Below the pieces are notes generated by a model. It was not told where the DNA came from. It searched no databases and was given only the letters and a program-made list of their open reading frames with translations. This document shows, piece by piece, positions 1-6,544 of a stretch of DNA of 6,555 nucleotides. The translations under genes were made by a program, and so were the position numbers. The stretch is from JAWXCH01 sp034440595 (GTDB taxonomy: Bacteria > Planctomycetota > Planctomycetia > Pirellulales > JALHPA01): the NCBI GenBank assembly GCA_034440595.1, contig JAWXCH010000082.1:1-6555 (forward strand), written 5' to 3'. The first letter of the stretch is position 1, and every line of letters begins with the position of its first letter.

Positions 1-1551
1 CAGGATGTCGGAGTCTCCGCGGGCGAGGCGCTTTCGTTCGGCATCGGCCATCTCTTGAGCGAGCACCGCACCGCGCTCGGCCTGCTGCACCGCCGCAAAG
101 CTCGCCTCCAATGCCGTTCGAAAACTTTGCACTTCAGCGATAATTGTCTGCTCCATAAGACGGCGCTTTGCGGCGAGTTGAGCCAGTTTTCCCCGTGCGG
201 TTTGCAGCTTGCCACGCGCTTCACTGCGCTGCAGTGGCACATCCAAAAGCGCACCGGCCTCCAACTCTGCTTGAGACTTGTCCCGCTTGTAGCTGGTCGG
301 TTCTCCAACGTCTTGCGATGCTGTGAATACACCTGTCAACGATGGCAAAGTGAGATTGGTAGCTTGCTCCACTTCAACTCGCTGCTTTTGTTGTTCCAGA
401 TTTAGTAGCCGTAGTTCGGGGCGTCGTGACAACGCGGTACTGATTTGGTCATCTTCCAAGACTAAAGTGGGCGGAGTTACCTGGGGGAAATCACCGGGGA
501 CCTGATCCGCCGGAACAAGCAGCGGCGTTCCCGTCGGATCGCGCAAATACAACGATAGTTTAATCGTTGCCTGCTGTAGCTTCCTTTCGGCTTCGATTAA
601 CTTCGCCCGCCGCGAAACAATTAATCGCTCGTTATCGACAATATCGATGGCGGCAATTTCACCCTTGGCAACCCGCTGTTCGATTCCCTCTTGCCGATCG
701 ACGGCAAGCTCCAGATTCTGCTTCGCAATTTGGTTCCGTTGCCCGGCGGCGACCCAGTTCCAGTAAGCCATCGAGGCCGACCGCACTGCGTCAATGACTT
801 CGAGTTGAAAAATAGGTCTTGCTGCTGAATTTTCCAAATCAGCAAGGAATACCGCCGCGCGGCGCTTATCAATGTCGCGGTCTCGCACAAAGGGAACTAA
901 GAAACCTGCCTTGAATTCGCCGCCGGCGTTCGTCTGACGCTCCAAGTACCACGGTTCAAAAGATCCGCGGCCCAATCGATATTCAGCAAACGATTGCGTA
1001 CCGTTCCATTGATACTGCTTCAGACCTAACTTGTAACGATAGTTCTCGTAATACCCGAGCGGCTCGGTCATCACGTCACCGAACAACATCTGGTCGAACT
1101 CGCCAGAGGCACTAAGTTGCTTACCCGCTGTAATTTGCTGTTCGCGGGCGGCGGCGTCCAGCGAGGGATAACTCGCGTAAACTGCCGCGATTACGTCTCC
1201 CAACGTAACGGGCTTGGGCGGCGATGGCAGCAGCTCCGGCGCTGCTGCTCGGGACTCAACGGACATCTCAGCCGGGTTCAGCAGGAGAGGCGTTGCAGGG
1301 GGATTTGTTGCCGGCGGAGTCGAGAAGTGGGCGGCTTGAATCACGTCGGAAGTATTCGTTACGGGGCCATCCGCGGAAACTGCGGCCGCCGTATTAAATG
1401 TCACCGCGGCACCCCCGGCTTGGTCAACTGATGGCTCGGCGCGAGAGGCCACGGGTGTATCCGGCCTGGTCGTGCGCAAGTCGACCTTCGACGAGCGACA
1501 ACCACAGGACGCAGCCATCACAGCTAGCAGCATGCAAGACAGCCAGTTCAC
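1..1551 (-). CDS. TolC-type outer-membrane efflux protein, probable lipoprotein (3' end outside window)
   Basis: Outer-membrane channel component of a tripartite exporter, expected to form a periplasmic alpha-helical tunnel and dock with the HlyD-type protein encoded just upstream. The frame stays open for 517 codons to the left edge, so the C-terminus is missing. Residues 7-16 (MLLAVMAASC) form a short hydrophobic stretch ending in a plausible but non-classical lipobox (Ala-Ala-Ser-Cys16). Residues 17-112 are a low-complexity Ala/Pro/Ser/Thr linker. The first efflux repeat runs from about 116 (PVTLGDVIAAVYASYPSL) to 345, with long helices at 243-335. The second starts near 367 with the family-typical RRPEL (376-380) and LPSLTG (402-407), and the window ends at ARGDSDIL, just where the closing helix normally begins, so perhaps 50-80 residues are missing. 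GTG was chosen as start: an in-frame TAA lies four codons upstream, AAGG sits 7 bases ahead, and GTGA overlaps the adaptor stop. ATG codon 7 or 12 would be alternatives. Confidence 0.9.
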   Translation of the reverse strand, partial: MNWLSCMLLAVMAASCGCRSSKVDLRTTRPDTPVASRAEPSVDQAGGAAVTFNTAAAVSADGPVTNTSDVIQAAHFSTPPATNPPATPLLLNPAEMSVESRAAAPELLPSPPKPVTLGDVIAAVYASYPSLDAAAREQQITAGKQLSASGEFDQMLFGDVMTEPLGYYENYRYKLGLKQYQWNGTQSFAEYRLGRGSFEPWYLERQTNAGGEFKAGFLVPFVRDRDIDKRRAAVFLADLENSAARPIFQLEVIDAVRSASMAYWNWVAAGQRNQIAKQNLELAVDRQEGIEQRVAKGEIAAIDIVDNERLIVSRRAKLIEAERKLQQATIKLSLYLRDPTGTPLLVPADQVPGDFPQVTPPTLVLEDDQISTALSRRPELRLLNLEQQKQRVEVEQATNLTLPSLTGVFTASQDVGEPTSYKRDKSQAELEAGALLDVPLQRSEARGKLQTARGKLAQLAAKRRLMEQTIIAEVQSFRTALEASFAAVQQAERGAVLAQEMADAERKRLARGDSDIL

Positions 1552-2894
1552 AGCTTGACCTTAGGGATTTTTCCTTTTGCATCGCTCTCTTTCGGTTCTT
1601 TAGCCGAGACGACTGGTGGAAAACCGTTAAGTTGTCGCCACACCTCGTAACCAAGTGGTACCTGATTCAGCAAGACCCAGCCATTTACTCGAACTCCCTG
1701 TCTCAAGTACCGATCTGCCGGCCAGGAATTCTTGCCGTCTGGAACGGCAAGCACGCGAAACTGGCCCTTGCCATTGTCGATCGCATCAACATTTACCACG
1801 GTGCCACCAAACGTCCCCACGGCTACCGACGGCCAGCCGGCAAATTGGACCGCCGGCCAACCTTCAAACTGCAGCCGCACGTGCTCCCCTTTGGACACCA
1901 GGGGTGCATCGTTTCCGGAGACCCAAATCTCTACAGCTCGGTCCGCCGCTTCTGGCACCAGCACGAACAGCGGGTCACCTTGCTTGACGATGTCGCCCCC
2001 TTCATTGGCCAACAGTCGCACGATAGTACCATCGCGCGGAGCAACAATAACTTGACTCCTTTGCTGGGCCAACTTACCCTCGATCTCGCTAAGTTCCTTA
2101 TCCGCAATCGCCACTTCTCCCAGAGACTTTTGGTATTCCGCGCGAGCCGTTTCGCAATAGCCGGCCGCTTCCTGCTGCTTTTGTAGAAGCTGCGACTTTT
2201 TTGCTTCCAGGCCATTTTGAGCGGAGCTAACATACGCCTTGGCCTGTTTGAGCTTTGCCTGATCCTCGCTGAGCTTGCGCTGCGCTATTTCGATATCTTG
2301 AGGCGAGGCCAGTCGATCGGCCAGTAAAGCTCGCTTCCGTTCGTAGTAGGCAAGTGACTGCGAGAGCGCCGCGTCGGCTGCAAGCACTCCTTGCTCCTCC
2401 GCCAATATTTTTTGGTCCGCCATCTCGACTTCCTGCTCGGCGGCGGCGATCGCACTTTTCTGTGCATCGGTTACTGCCTGCAACTTAAGATTGTAGGCTT
2501 CTGCCACCATTTTCGACGCGCGCGCTTTTTCCTGAATTGAAGATCGTTGAAGTTCAAGTCGCTCTAACGCCTGTTCGTCGACGTCACGGATTTCCACCAC
2601 TTTTTGCCCCTTCGCAACATGTAAGCCCTCTTGAATCCCATCACCCCATCGATACACCCGGCCGGAAATGTTGGCTTGAATTGTTTGCATTCGTTCGAGC
2701 GGCGCGTAGGCCACCACTTGTCCTGTACCACGCACAGACTGTTGCCAAGGCACGAATAGTAGCGCCACGAGCGCGAGCCCTAAGAGGCCCAGCAGTGCCT
2801 TCGCAATCTTACGGGGCGTGCTTGGTGATGTTACGAGTCGCAACGCTGGAAGGGCTGGTGCCAGCGTCGCCTGAGACATGTTCGAAGTATTCAC
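1548..2894 (-). CDS. HlyD-family periplasmic adaptor (membrane fusion protein)
   Basis: Adaptor linking an inner-membrane ABC transporter to a TolC-type channel; 448 residues, the usual size for the family. A cytoplasmic N-terminus is followed by one membrane anchor (about 33-49, ending VPW). The first lipoyl half covers about 70-104 (IQANISGRV, then VAKGQKVVEI). Residues 105-280 are Ala/Glu/Lys/Gln-rich and read as a long coiled-coil hairpin with its turn near LASPQD (195-200). The second lipoyl half is at 282-315 (VIVAPRDGTI, then VKQGDPLFVLVPE). A beta-barrel region follows, containing two tandem GWP motifs (345-347, 353-355) and TFGG (361-364). Near the end is WRQLNGFPP (419-427), then a Lys-rich tail. 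The start is GTG with AAGAGG 8 bases upstream; the in-frame ATG five codons later has no visible ribosome binding site. The gene begins 18 bases after the ABC gene and its stop overlaps the next start, so all three are probably co-translated. Confidence 0.95.
   Translation of the reverse strand: MNTSNMSQATLAPALPALRLVTSPSTPRKIAKALLGLLGLALVALLFVPWQQSVRGTGQVVAYAPLERMQTIQANISGRVYRWGDGIQEGLHVAKGQKVVEIRDVDEQALERLELQRSSIQEKARASKMVAEAYNLKLQAVTDAQKSAIAAAEQEVEMADQKILAEEQGVLAADAALSQSLAYYERKRALLADRLASPQDIEIAQRKLSEDQAKLKQAKAYVSSAQNGLEAKKSQLLQKQQEAAGYCETARAEYQKSLGEVAIADKELSEIEGKLAQQRSQVIVAPRDGTIVRLLANEGGDIVKQGDPLFVLVPEAADRAVEIWVSGNDAPLVSKGEHVRLQFEGWPAVQFAGWPSVAVGTFGGTVVNVDAIDNGKGQFRVLAVPDGKNSWPADRYLRQGVRVNGWVLLNQVPLGYEVWRQLNGFPPVVSAKEPKESDAKGKIPKVKL
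1559..1562 (-). promoter_or_regulatory. Ribosome binding site of the TolC-type gene (supports GTG start)
   Basis: AAGG on the minus strand, 7 bases ahead of the GTG at 1551, within the last codons of the HlyD-type gene. Together with the GTGA start/stop overlap it suggests translational coupling of adaptor and channel. Confidence 0.5.
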
Positions 2895-2902
2895 AGCAAA
2901 AG

Positions 2903-2908
2903 CCTCTT
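2903..2908 (-). promoter_or_regulatory. Ribosome binding site of the HlyD-type gene (supports GTG start)
   Basis: AAGAGG on the minus strand, 8 bases ahead of the GTG at 2894 and inside the 18-base gap after the ABC gene stop. The alternative ATG at 2879 lacks a similar sequence at proper spacing. Confidence 0.65.
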
Positions 2909-2912
2909 CGAT

Positions 2913-5219
2913 TTACTCGTTATCTTGCGCTAGCCGCCGTTCATGTGGACTCACGATTGTAGGCGTCCCATTTTCATCCGGGTTCGGCCCCAATGTACCA
3001 TCAGTCGCGACCAGCACGTGCCGCTCGAAGTGCGCAGCGACATCTCGTCTGCCAGTCGAAACAATCATGGTGGTTGAAAAGCCGGACTCTGCTAAGCCAG
3101 CCATAGCCTGGAGCAGTCCATCGTCTGACAATCGATCCAGCAATTCGTCCACGAGCACCAATCGTGGGCAGCCTGCCAGCGCCCTGGCAAGCATCAACCG
3201 CACCAGCTGATCCATACAGAATTCACGTCCATCCGTTTGCAAATAAGACTCCAAACCTTGAGGCAAATCGAGAACGTCATCCAATAATCCAACGCGTTGT
3301 AATGCGTGTTTGATGTCGTCTTCACCAACGTGGGTTCTCCCGACGTGCAAATTTTCGAATATGGTTCCCGCAAACACCTCCACTTCTCCGACGAAGGCGA
3401 TTTGGTCGCGCAAGGACTCCAGCCAGATTCGCCGAATATCGTTGCCATCAAGCTCCACGTGACCGGAGAGCGGTGCGCGTAAGCCGGCGATTGCTTGTAG
3501 AACCTGGGATCGCAAGCCGGCCGGCATTCCGACTAGCGCCAACTGCTGGCCGGGTTGTACGAAAAGATTTCCTCTTTTAATAGTTTGTCCGCCCGGTAAC
3601 GGTTCTAGCGCGAGGTCATGGAGACTGACCGATAGACCTTCGATCGAGCGAGGCAATTCACAACCCTCGAGCCTCTCGACTGGCATATCGAACAAATGCC
3701 CAAGCTTATCCATGGCCGCCATGACATCGTAGTAACCTTCGAGTTGTTTGCCGATCTTGGCAAACGAACCGACGATAAGCGTGACAATCAGTTCCGCTGC
3801 TACCAATTGCCCAAGTGTCAGGTCACCTCGAATCACCAGCCATCCGCCCAAGCCCAGGAGTACGGTACTGGCGACCGCCTGAAGTGCCAATGCGGCGCAG
3901 ATTTGCCGCATCACAATATGAAAGTGCTCCGAACGTGCCGACAAATATCCCGTCACGAATTGATCGGCACGATCCAGCGCGAATCCCAAGCCACCCCGCG
4001 AACGGAACAAGGATGGATGTCGGGCCAATTCTTCGAGCCAGCCAGCTGTGGCATATTTTTGCCGGGACTCTTCTGTGCTGGTTGTAACGGCCTTACGACC
4101 AAGGACAAAAACAATAAGCCCCATCATTGTCAACAGAAAGGCATTAAAGCCCAGCAACACAGGGTGGTAAAAGGCAATCACCGACATTCCTACCAGCGTT
4201 TGCAACACAAGGGCAGTTCCGTCCAGTAGAAATTGTGCCGTTACTTTTTGAACCGTGACCGTGTCAAAAAACCGATTGACAATTTCAGGTCCATAGTGAG
4301 TCCGCCAGAACTCAGCCTTCACACGTGGCAGGCGATGAGCGAGATCGGCAGCCACCCGCACAAACAGGCGACGCTGAATAATCTCTGTCACATAGGCTTG
4401 AACTGCCCGCATCGCAGCTGCAAACGACAGAAAGACGAACAGTATCAATGCCAAGACAATAACTGGCTGGAGGAACTGACCGAAGGCCACCGTATTCACC
4501 AAGGCCTCGATCGCAATCGGAGTCGATAGCGCCAAAACACCGATAAACAATGCAAATACCAGGATCACGCCAATATCACTTCGTTCTGGCGCGAGTAGCG
4601 AAATGTATCGCGATAAAGGAGTTGGACGCTGTCCGTCGGAGCCTCGACTTGATTCGCAAGGAAAACTGGCCTGCAAGGAAAGCCAGTAGGTAGTTTCTGC
4701 CAGACTGTTGAGCTGCGTGGCTAGCTTGCGCACACTCAGCCAACGAGGGCGATTTGACCTCGATGATTCCAAAACGTGAATTCTGTTGCCGCGGTGGTCA
4801 ACTAGCAGCAACCAAGCCAGCTTGCCTGTCTCATCCTTCCACAACAGGCCCAGGGGGCATCGTGGACGGATTAAGGCTGCAGCTTGCTTAAGGTCCAGGT
4901 CGATCGCGTCGATGCGCATCCGGAATGATGCCGCGGATTCGATTAATCGTTGCGTACAAGCACTCACATCCTTTAGCGGCGCGATTTCACTATGATTCAC
5001 ACCAATTAACGTTCGTCGGGCCACAACGCGGTCGAAAGTCAATGACATGGCGTCTGCGGCCGACGCCAGAAAATCTAACAAAGCATCGGCATTGTGCTGT
5101 CGCAATTGGTCTGATGAATCGCACGCCACGAACGCCTGAGATGCGTTTACTTCAGAAAGTGAATCCCGCCGCCGTTCTAAAGAACTTGCCGAGGACTCAG
5201 CTGCGAAATCACCGTTCAT
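2913..5219 (-). CDS. ABC exporter protein with degenerate nucleotide-binding domain
   Basis: Inner-membrane component of the exporter, 768 residues. Residues 1-205 form an N-terminal extension; 121-165 resemble a C39-like (non-peptidase) domain as in HlyB, but no catalytic Cys motif is visible. Six membrane helices fit at about 216-235, 251-270, 335-351, 353-374, 440-463 and 470-487, i.e. an ABC type-1 exporter fold. The nucleotide-binding domain (about 526-742) keeps its hydrophobic framework and Walker B (LVLVDE, 687-692), but Walker A reads GMPAGLRS (564-571; Arg instead of Lys, two glycines lost). The signature reads FCMDQ (667-671) instead of LSGGQ, the Q-loop glutamine is absent (G611/E612), the D-loop Asp is Ser698 and the H-loop His is Gly723. 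ATP hydrolysis by this chain is therefore doubtful, although the frame is intact. The ATG start has only a weak upstream AGG/GAGA. It lies 28 bases after the ArsR gene. The substrate is unknown. Confidence 0.93.
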   Translation of the reverse strand: MNGDFAAESSASSLERRRDSLSEVNASQAFVACDSSDQLRQHNADALLDFLASAADAMSLTFDRVVARRTLIGVNHSEIAPLKDVSACTQRLIESAASFRMRIDAIDLDLKQAAALIRPRCPLGLLWKDETGKLAWLLLVDHRGNRIHVLESSRSNRPRWLSVRKLATQLNSLAETTYWLSLQASFPCESSRGSDGQRPTPLSRYISLLAPERSDIGVILVFALFIGVLALSTPIAIEALVNTVAFGQFLQPVIVLALILFVFLSFAAAMRAVQAYVTEIIQRRLFVRVAADLAHRLPRVKAEFWRTHYGPEIVNRFFDTVTVQKVTAQFLLDGTALVLQTLVGMSVIAFYHPVLLGFNAFLLTMMGLIVFVLGRKAVTTSTEESRQKYATAGWLEELARHPSLFRSRGGLGFALDRADQFVTGYLSARSEHFHIVMRQICAALALQAVASTVLLGLGGWLVIRGDLTLGQLVAAELIVTLIVGSFAKIGKQLEGYYDVMAAMDKLGHLFDMPVERLEGCELPRSIEGLSVSLHDLALEPLPGGQTIKRGNLFVQPGQQLALVGMPAGLRSQVLQAIAGLRAPLSGHVELDGNDIRRIWLESLRDQIAFVGEVEVFAGTIFENLHVGRTHVGEDDIKHALQRVGLLDDVLDLPQGLESYLQTDGREFCMDQLVRLMLARALAGCPRLVLVDELLDRLSDDGLLQAMAGLAESGFSTTMIVSTGRRDVAAHFERHVLVATDGTLGPNPDENGTPTIVSPHERRLAQDNE

Positions 5220-5247
5220 GGCGCGTCTCTACCTGCAAATACGAATT

Positions 5248-5607
5248 CTACTTTTTGCGTGCTAACCACACGCGTCGGGCCTTGCTGGCTGCCTTTGCCA
5301 GCTCCGATCCATAAACGCCTTCGCTCACAATAAGCTTCAACCCATCGAGCATCCAGTCGGCCATCCACGGCTGACTCAAGGAATAGAAGACGCCGCGTCC
5401 CTCACGCCGATCATGGACTAGCTTACGATTGCGTAATGCCGCCAGGTGTTGCGAGACCGTGGCTTGCGGCAGGCCTGTAAGCTTGACCAATCCCGACACA
5501 TCTATCTCGCCTTGGCTGAGTTCCTCGATGATCCGTAACCTCGCGGGGTGTGCGATCACACTCAAAACGTCAGCCAACTCTTTGGCGATGATGTCGCATA
5601 TCGGCAT
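5248..5607 (-). CDS. ArsR/SmtB-family winged-helix transcriptional repressor
   Basis: Small dimeric DNA-binding regulator of 119 residues, the normal length for the family. Residues 20-30 (HPARLRIIEEL) match the conserved ArsR helix; 37-60 form the helix-turn-helix with recognition helix LPQATVSQHLAALRN (46-60), and 63-78 form the beta wing. The C-terminus is basic (ARRVWLARKK). The classical alpha-3 metal site (ELCVCDL) is absent and Cys4 is the only cysteine, so a standard arsenic, cadmium or zinc sensor is unlikely; the inducer is unknown. The frame is open up to an ATG at 5748, but that start has no ribosome binding site, whereas the ATG at 5607 has AGGGAG 6 bases upstream and gives a full-length family member, so 5607 was chosen. 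As first gene of the exporter operon, it probably represses its own operon through the inverted repeat at 5660-5678. Confidence 0.92.
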   Translation of the reverse strand: MPICDIIAKELADVLSVIAHPARLRIIEELSQGEIDVSGLVKLTGLPQATVSQHLAALRNRKLVHDRREGRGVFYSLSQPWMADWMLDGLKLIVSEGVYGSELAKAASKARRVWLARKK

Positions 5608-5613
5608 AACCTT

Positions 5614-5619
5614 CTCCCT
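5614..5619 (-). promoter_or_regulatory. Ribosome binding site of the ArsR gene (decides its start)
   Basis: AGGGAG on the minus strand, 6 bases ahead of the ATG at 5607. This is the strongest Shine-Dalgarno-like sequence I noticed in the window and it favours the 119-residue form over the 166-residue open frame beginning at 5748, which has none. Confidence 0.75.
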
Positions 5620-5659
5620 AATCAGCTTTTTCGGGATCGTTACTAAGATTGGGTCTTCC

Positions 5660-5678
5660 GTGCATGGAAGCCATGCAC
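5660..5678 (-). promoter_or_regulatory. Candidate operator: perfect 8-3-8 inverted repeat
   Basis: On the plus strand it reads GTGCATGG-AAG-CCATGCAC, with arms that are exact reverse complements. It lies 53-71 bases upstream of the ArsR start, where an autoregulatory operator would be expected for this family, whose dimers bind inverted repeats. No T-run follows on either strand, so an intrinsic terminator is unlikely. The assignment to the ArsR protein is inferred from position only. Confidence 0.55.
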
Positions 5679-5851
5679 AGGCCACGTCGGTTGTTCTGCT
5701 TCTCGCTTCGATCGTCGAGACATACTTAACGTCGCCCTCCACAATCATGAGGAATTCGACTGTGCCGAAGTTATCTCACGGGCGAGGCTTCCAAGGGGCC
5801 GCGAGCATCATGGTATCCCTGCGATCTCATGAGCCCGCTGCGAAGTCATTT

Positions 5852-5879
5852 GTTTTGGGTGTGCTTTGCCTCCCACAAC
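5852..5879. repeat. Imperfect inverted repeat, function unknown
   Basis: Plus-strand GTTTTGGG (5852-5859) and CCCACAAC (5872-5879) are complementary at 7 of 8 positions around a 12-base loop. No T-run follows on either strand. It lies about 245-270 bases upstream of the ArsR start, and could be a distal regulatory site, a transcript structure or chance. Confidence 0.25.
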
Positions 5880-5926
5880 TTCACCGGTAGGAGGGCATTA
5901 CAATTGATGAACATAATCTAAACATG

Positions 5927-5943
5927 GCCGTCGGAAGTACGGC
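5927..5943 (-). terminator. Weak hairpin after the carbonic-anhydrase-like gene
   Basis: On the minus strand GCCGT and ACGGC can pair around a 7-base loop, 13 bases after the TAA stop of the carbonic-anhydrase-like gene. Only a loose T-containing stretch (CATGTTTAGATT) follows, so this is at best a weak intrinsic terminator; position is the main argument. Confidence 0.25.
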
Positions 5944-5956
5944 ATCGTTAAATTCC

Positions 5957-6544
5957 TTAGCCCGTAAAGGGAATGAGTCTCTCAACCGCCACAAACCGCT
6001 GCTGAGGCCGATCGTAAATAGTGAGAATTCCGCTTTCTTCAAGATAGCACATTCCATGTACCACGAAGTGCCGCCAATCGAGGCCATGATCACAAGTTAA
6101 ACACGTCTCAATCGCCGACAATTGCCGAACAACTGTTTCCCGCGCGAGCCGGTTCAATTCTTCCCGCTGCCGCATACGCTCGATTGGGCCCGCAAACCCG
6201 CCACTAGTCGAGTCAGAGGGCGACTGTCTTTTTGCTAATGGAATTGCCGAGCAGAGAGAGTGTCCACAGAGCATGAATTGCCGTATGCCGCGTTTGTTTA
6301 CAGCGTCGTCGATGCTTGATCGCACTGCGGCACTTAAAGCAATTCCTTTAGTACACTCCACTTCCGATTGGCGTACGACGACCATGGGCTGAATTTTGAG
6401 TATTTGCTCAATCACCCGATCCATGGCTACGTCATTGCAGGTCGAAAGTAACCAGGAATCACGGTCCAGCGACTCGTTTGCTCTGCCTTCCAAAAAGCTT
6501 TTGCAATATGGTTTCGTTATGTCCCCGCCGGCTAAATTGAACAT
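5957..6544 (-). CDS. Beta-carbonic-anhydrase-like protein, diverged
   Basis: Beta-class carbonic anhydrases are zinc enzymes that interconvert CO2 and bicarbonate. Family membership is suggested by MLCGHSLCSA (91-100), matching the conserved GHxxCGG region with its His-x-x-Cys zinc ligands (H95, C98), by TCND (35-38), which supplies the third ligand Cys36 and the Asp38 of the active-site dyad, and by VVHGMCYLEESGILTIYD (161-178), which matches the C-terminal strand usually reading HGWxYDxxTG. The region 132-150 resembles the helix before it. The arginine expected in Cys-x-Asp-x-Arg is missing (Ala40), as are the two glycines after C98, so activity is uncertain. At 195 residues it is slightly short at the N-terminus. 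The ATG at 6544 is preceded by GGA in an A-rich stretch, but the frame remains open to the right edge, so the true start may be upstream. It is 349 bases from the ArsR gene and probably a separate transcription unit. Confidence 0.72.
   Translation of the reverse strand: MFNLAGGDITKPYCKSFLEGRANESLDRDSWLLSTCNDVAMDRVIEQILKIQPMVVVRQSEVECTKGIALSAAVRSSIDDAVNKRGIRQFMLCGHSLCSAIPLAKRQSPSDSTSGGFAGPIERMRQREELNRLARETVVRQLSAIETCLTCDHGLDWRHFVVHGMCYLEESGILTIYDRPQQRFVAVERLIPFTG

Larger units (their letters stand above)
5608..5956. other. Intergenic region, promoter region of the exporter operon
   Basis: About 350 bases between the carbonic-anhydrase-like gene and the ArsR gene. No reading frame here has both a plausible start and protein-like composition; the minus-strand frames I followed encode only about 10-25 residues. 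The open extension of the ArsR frame up to 5748 lacks a ribosome binding site. The stretch holds a perfect inverted repeat (5660-5678), two hairpin-capable sequences (5852-5879, 5927-5943) and an 8-base palindrome CTCATGAG (5826-5833). I see no convincing sigma-70 hexamer pair, so the promoter itself cannot be placed. Confidence 0.6.

Noticed and set aside
621..890. Minus-strand open frame of 89 codons inside the TolC-type gene
   Set aside because: It is in a different frame from the TolC-type protein, whose frame is continuous and carries conserved motifs across this region.
1398..2186. Plus-strand open frame of 262 codons opposite the HlyD-type and TolC-type genes
   Set aside because: It lies antisense to two clearly conserved proteins, and its product shows no family motif and an odd composition; it is a frame shadow.
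3696..4229. Plus-strand open frame of 177 codons opposite the ABC membrane domain
   Set aside because: It is fully antisense to the conserved ABC exporter, with a Gln/His/Lys-rich product typical of reverse-complement hydrophobic codons and no recognisable domain.
2913..5219. Possibility that the ABC gene is a pseudogene
   Set aside because: The frame is uninterrupted for 768 codons, the membrane and ATPase framework is well kept, and spacing to its neighbours is operon-like; loss of catalytic residues alone does not show decay.
5701..5720. Inverted repeat TCTCG...CGAGA around CGATCG
   Set aside because: The arms are only 5 bases and the interior is not symmetric; this is expected by chance at this base composition.
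5608..5748. A 47-residue N-terminal extension of the ArsR protein starting at the ATG at 5748
   Set aside because: There is no ribosome binding site before 5748, it would exceed the normal family length, and it would turn the candidate operator into coding sequence; the ATG at 5607 has AGGGAG in front of it.
5429..5890. Plus-strand open frame of 153 codons opposite the ArsR gene and its leader
   Set aside because: It is antisense to the ArsR helix-turn-helix, shows no family motif, and runs through the likely promoter region.
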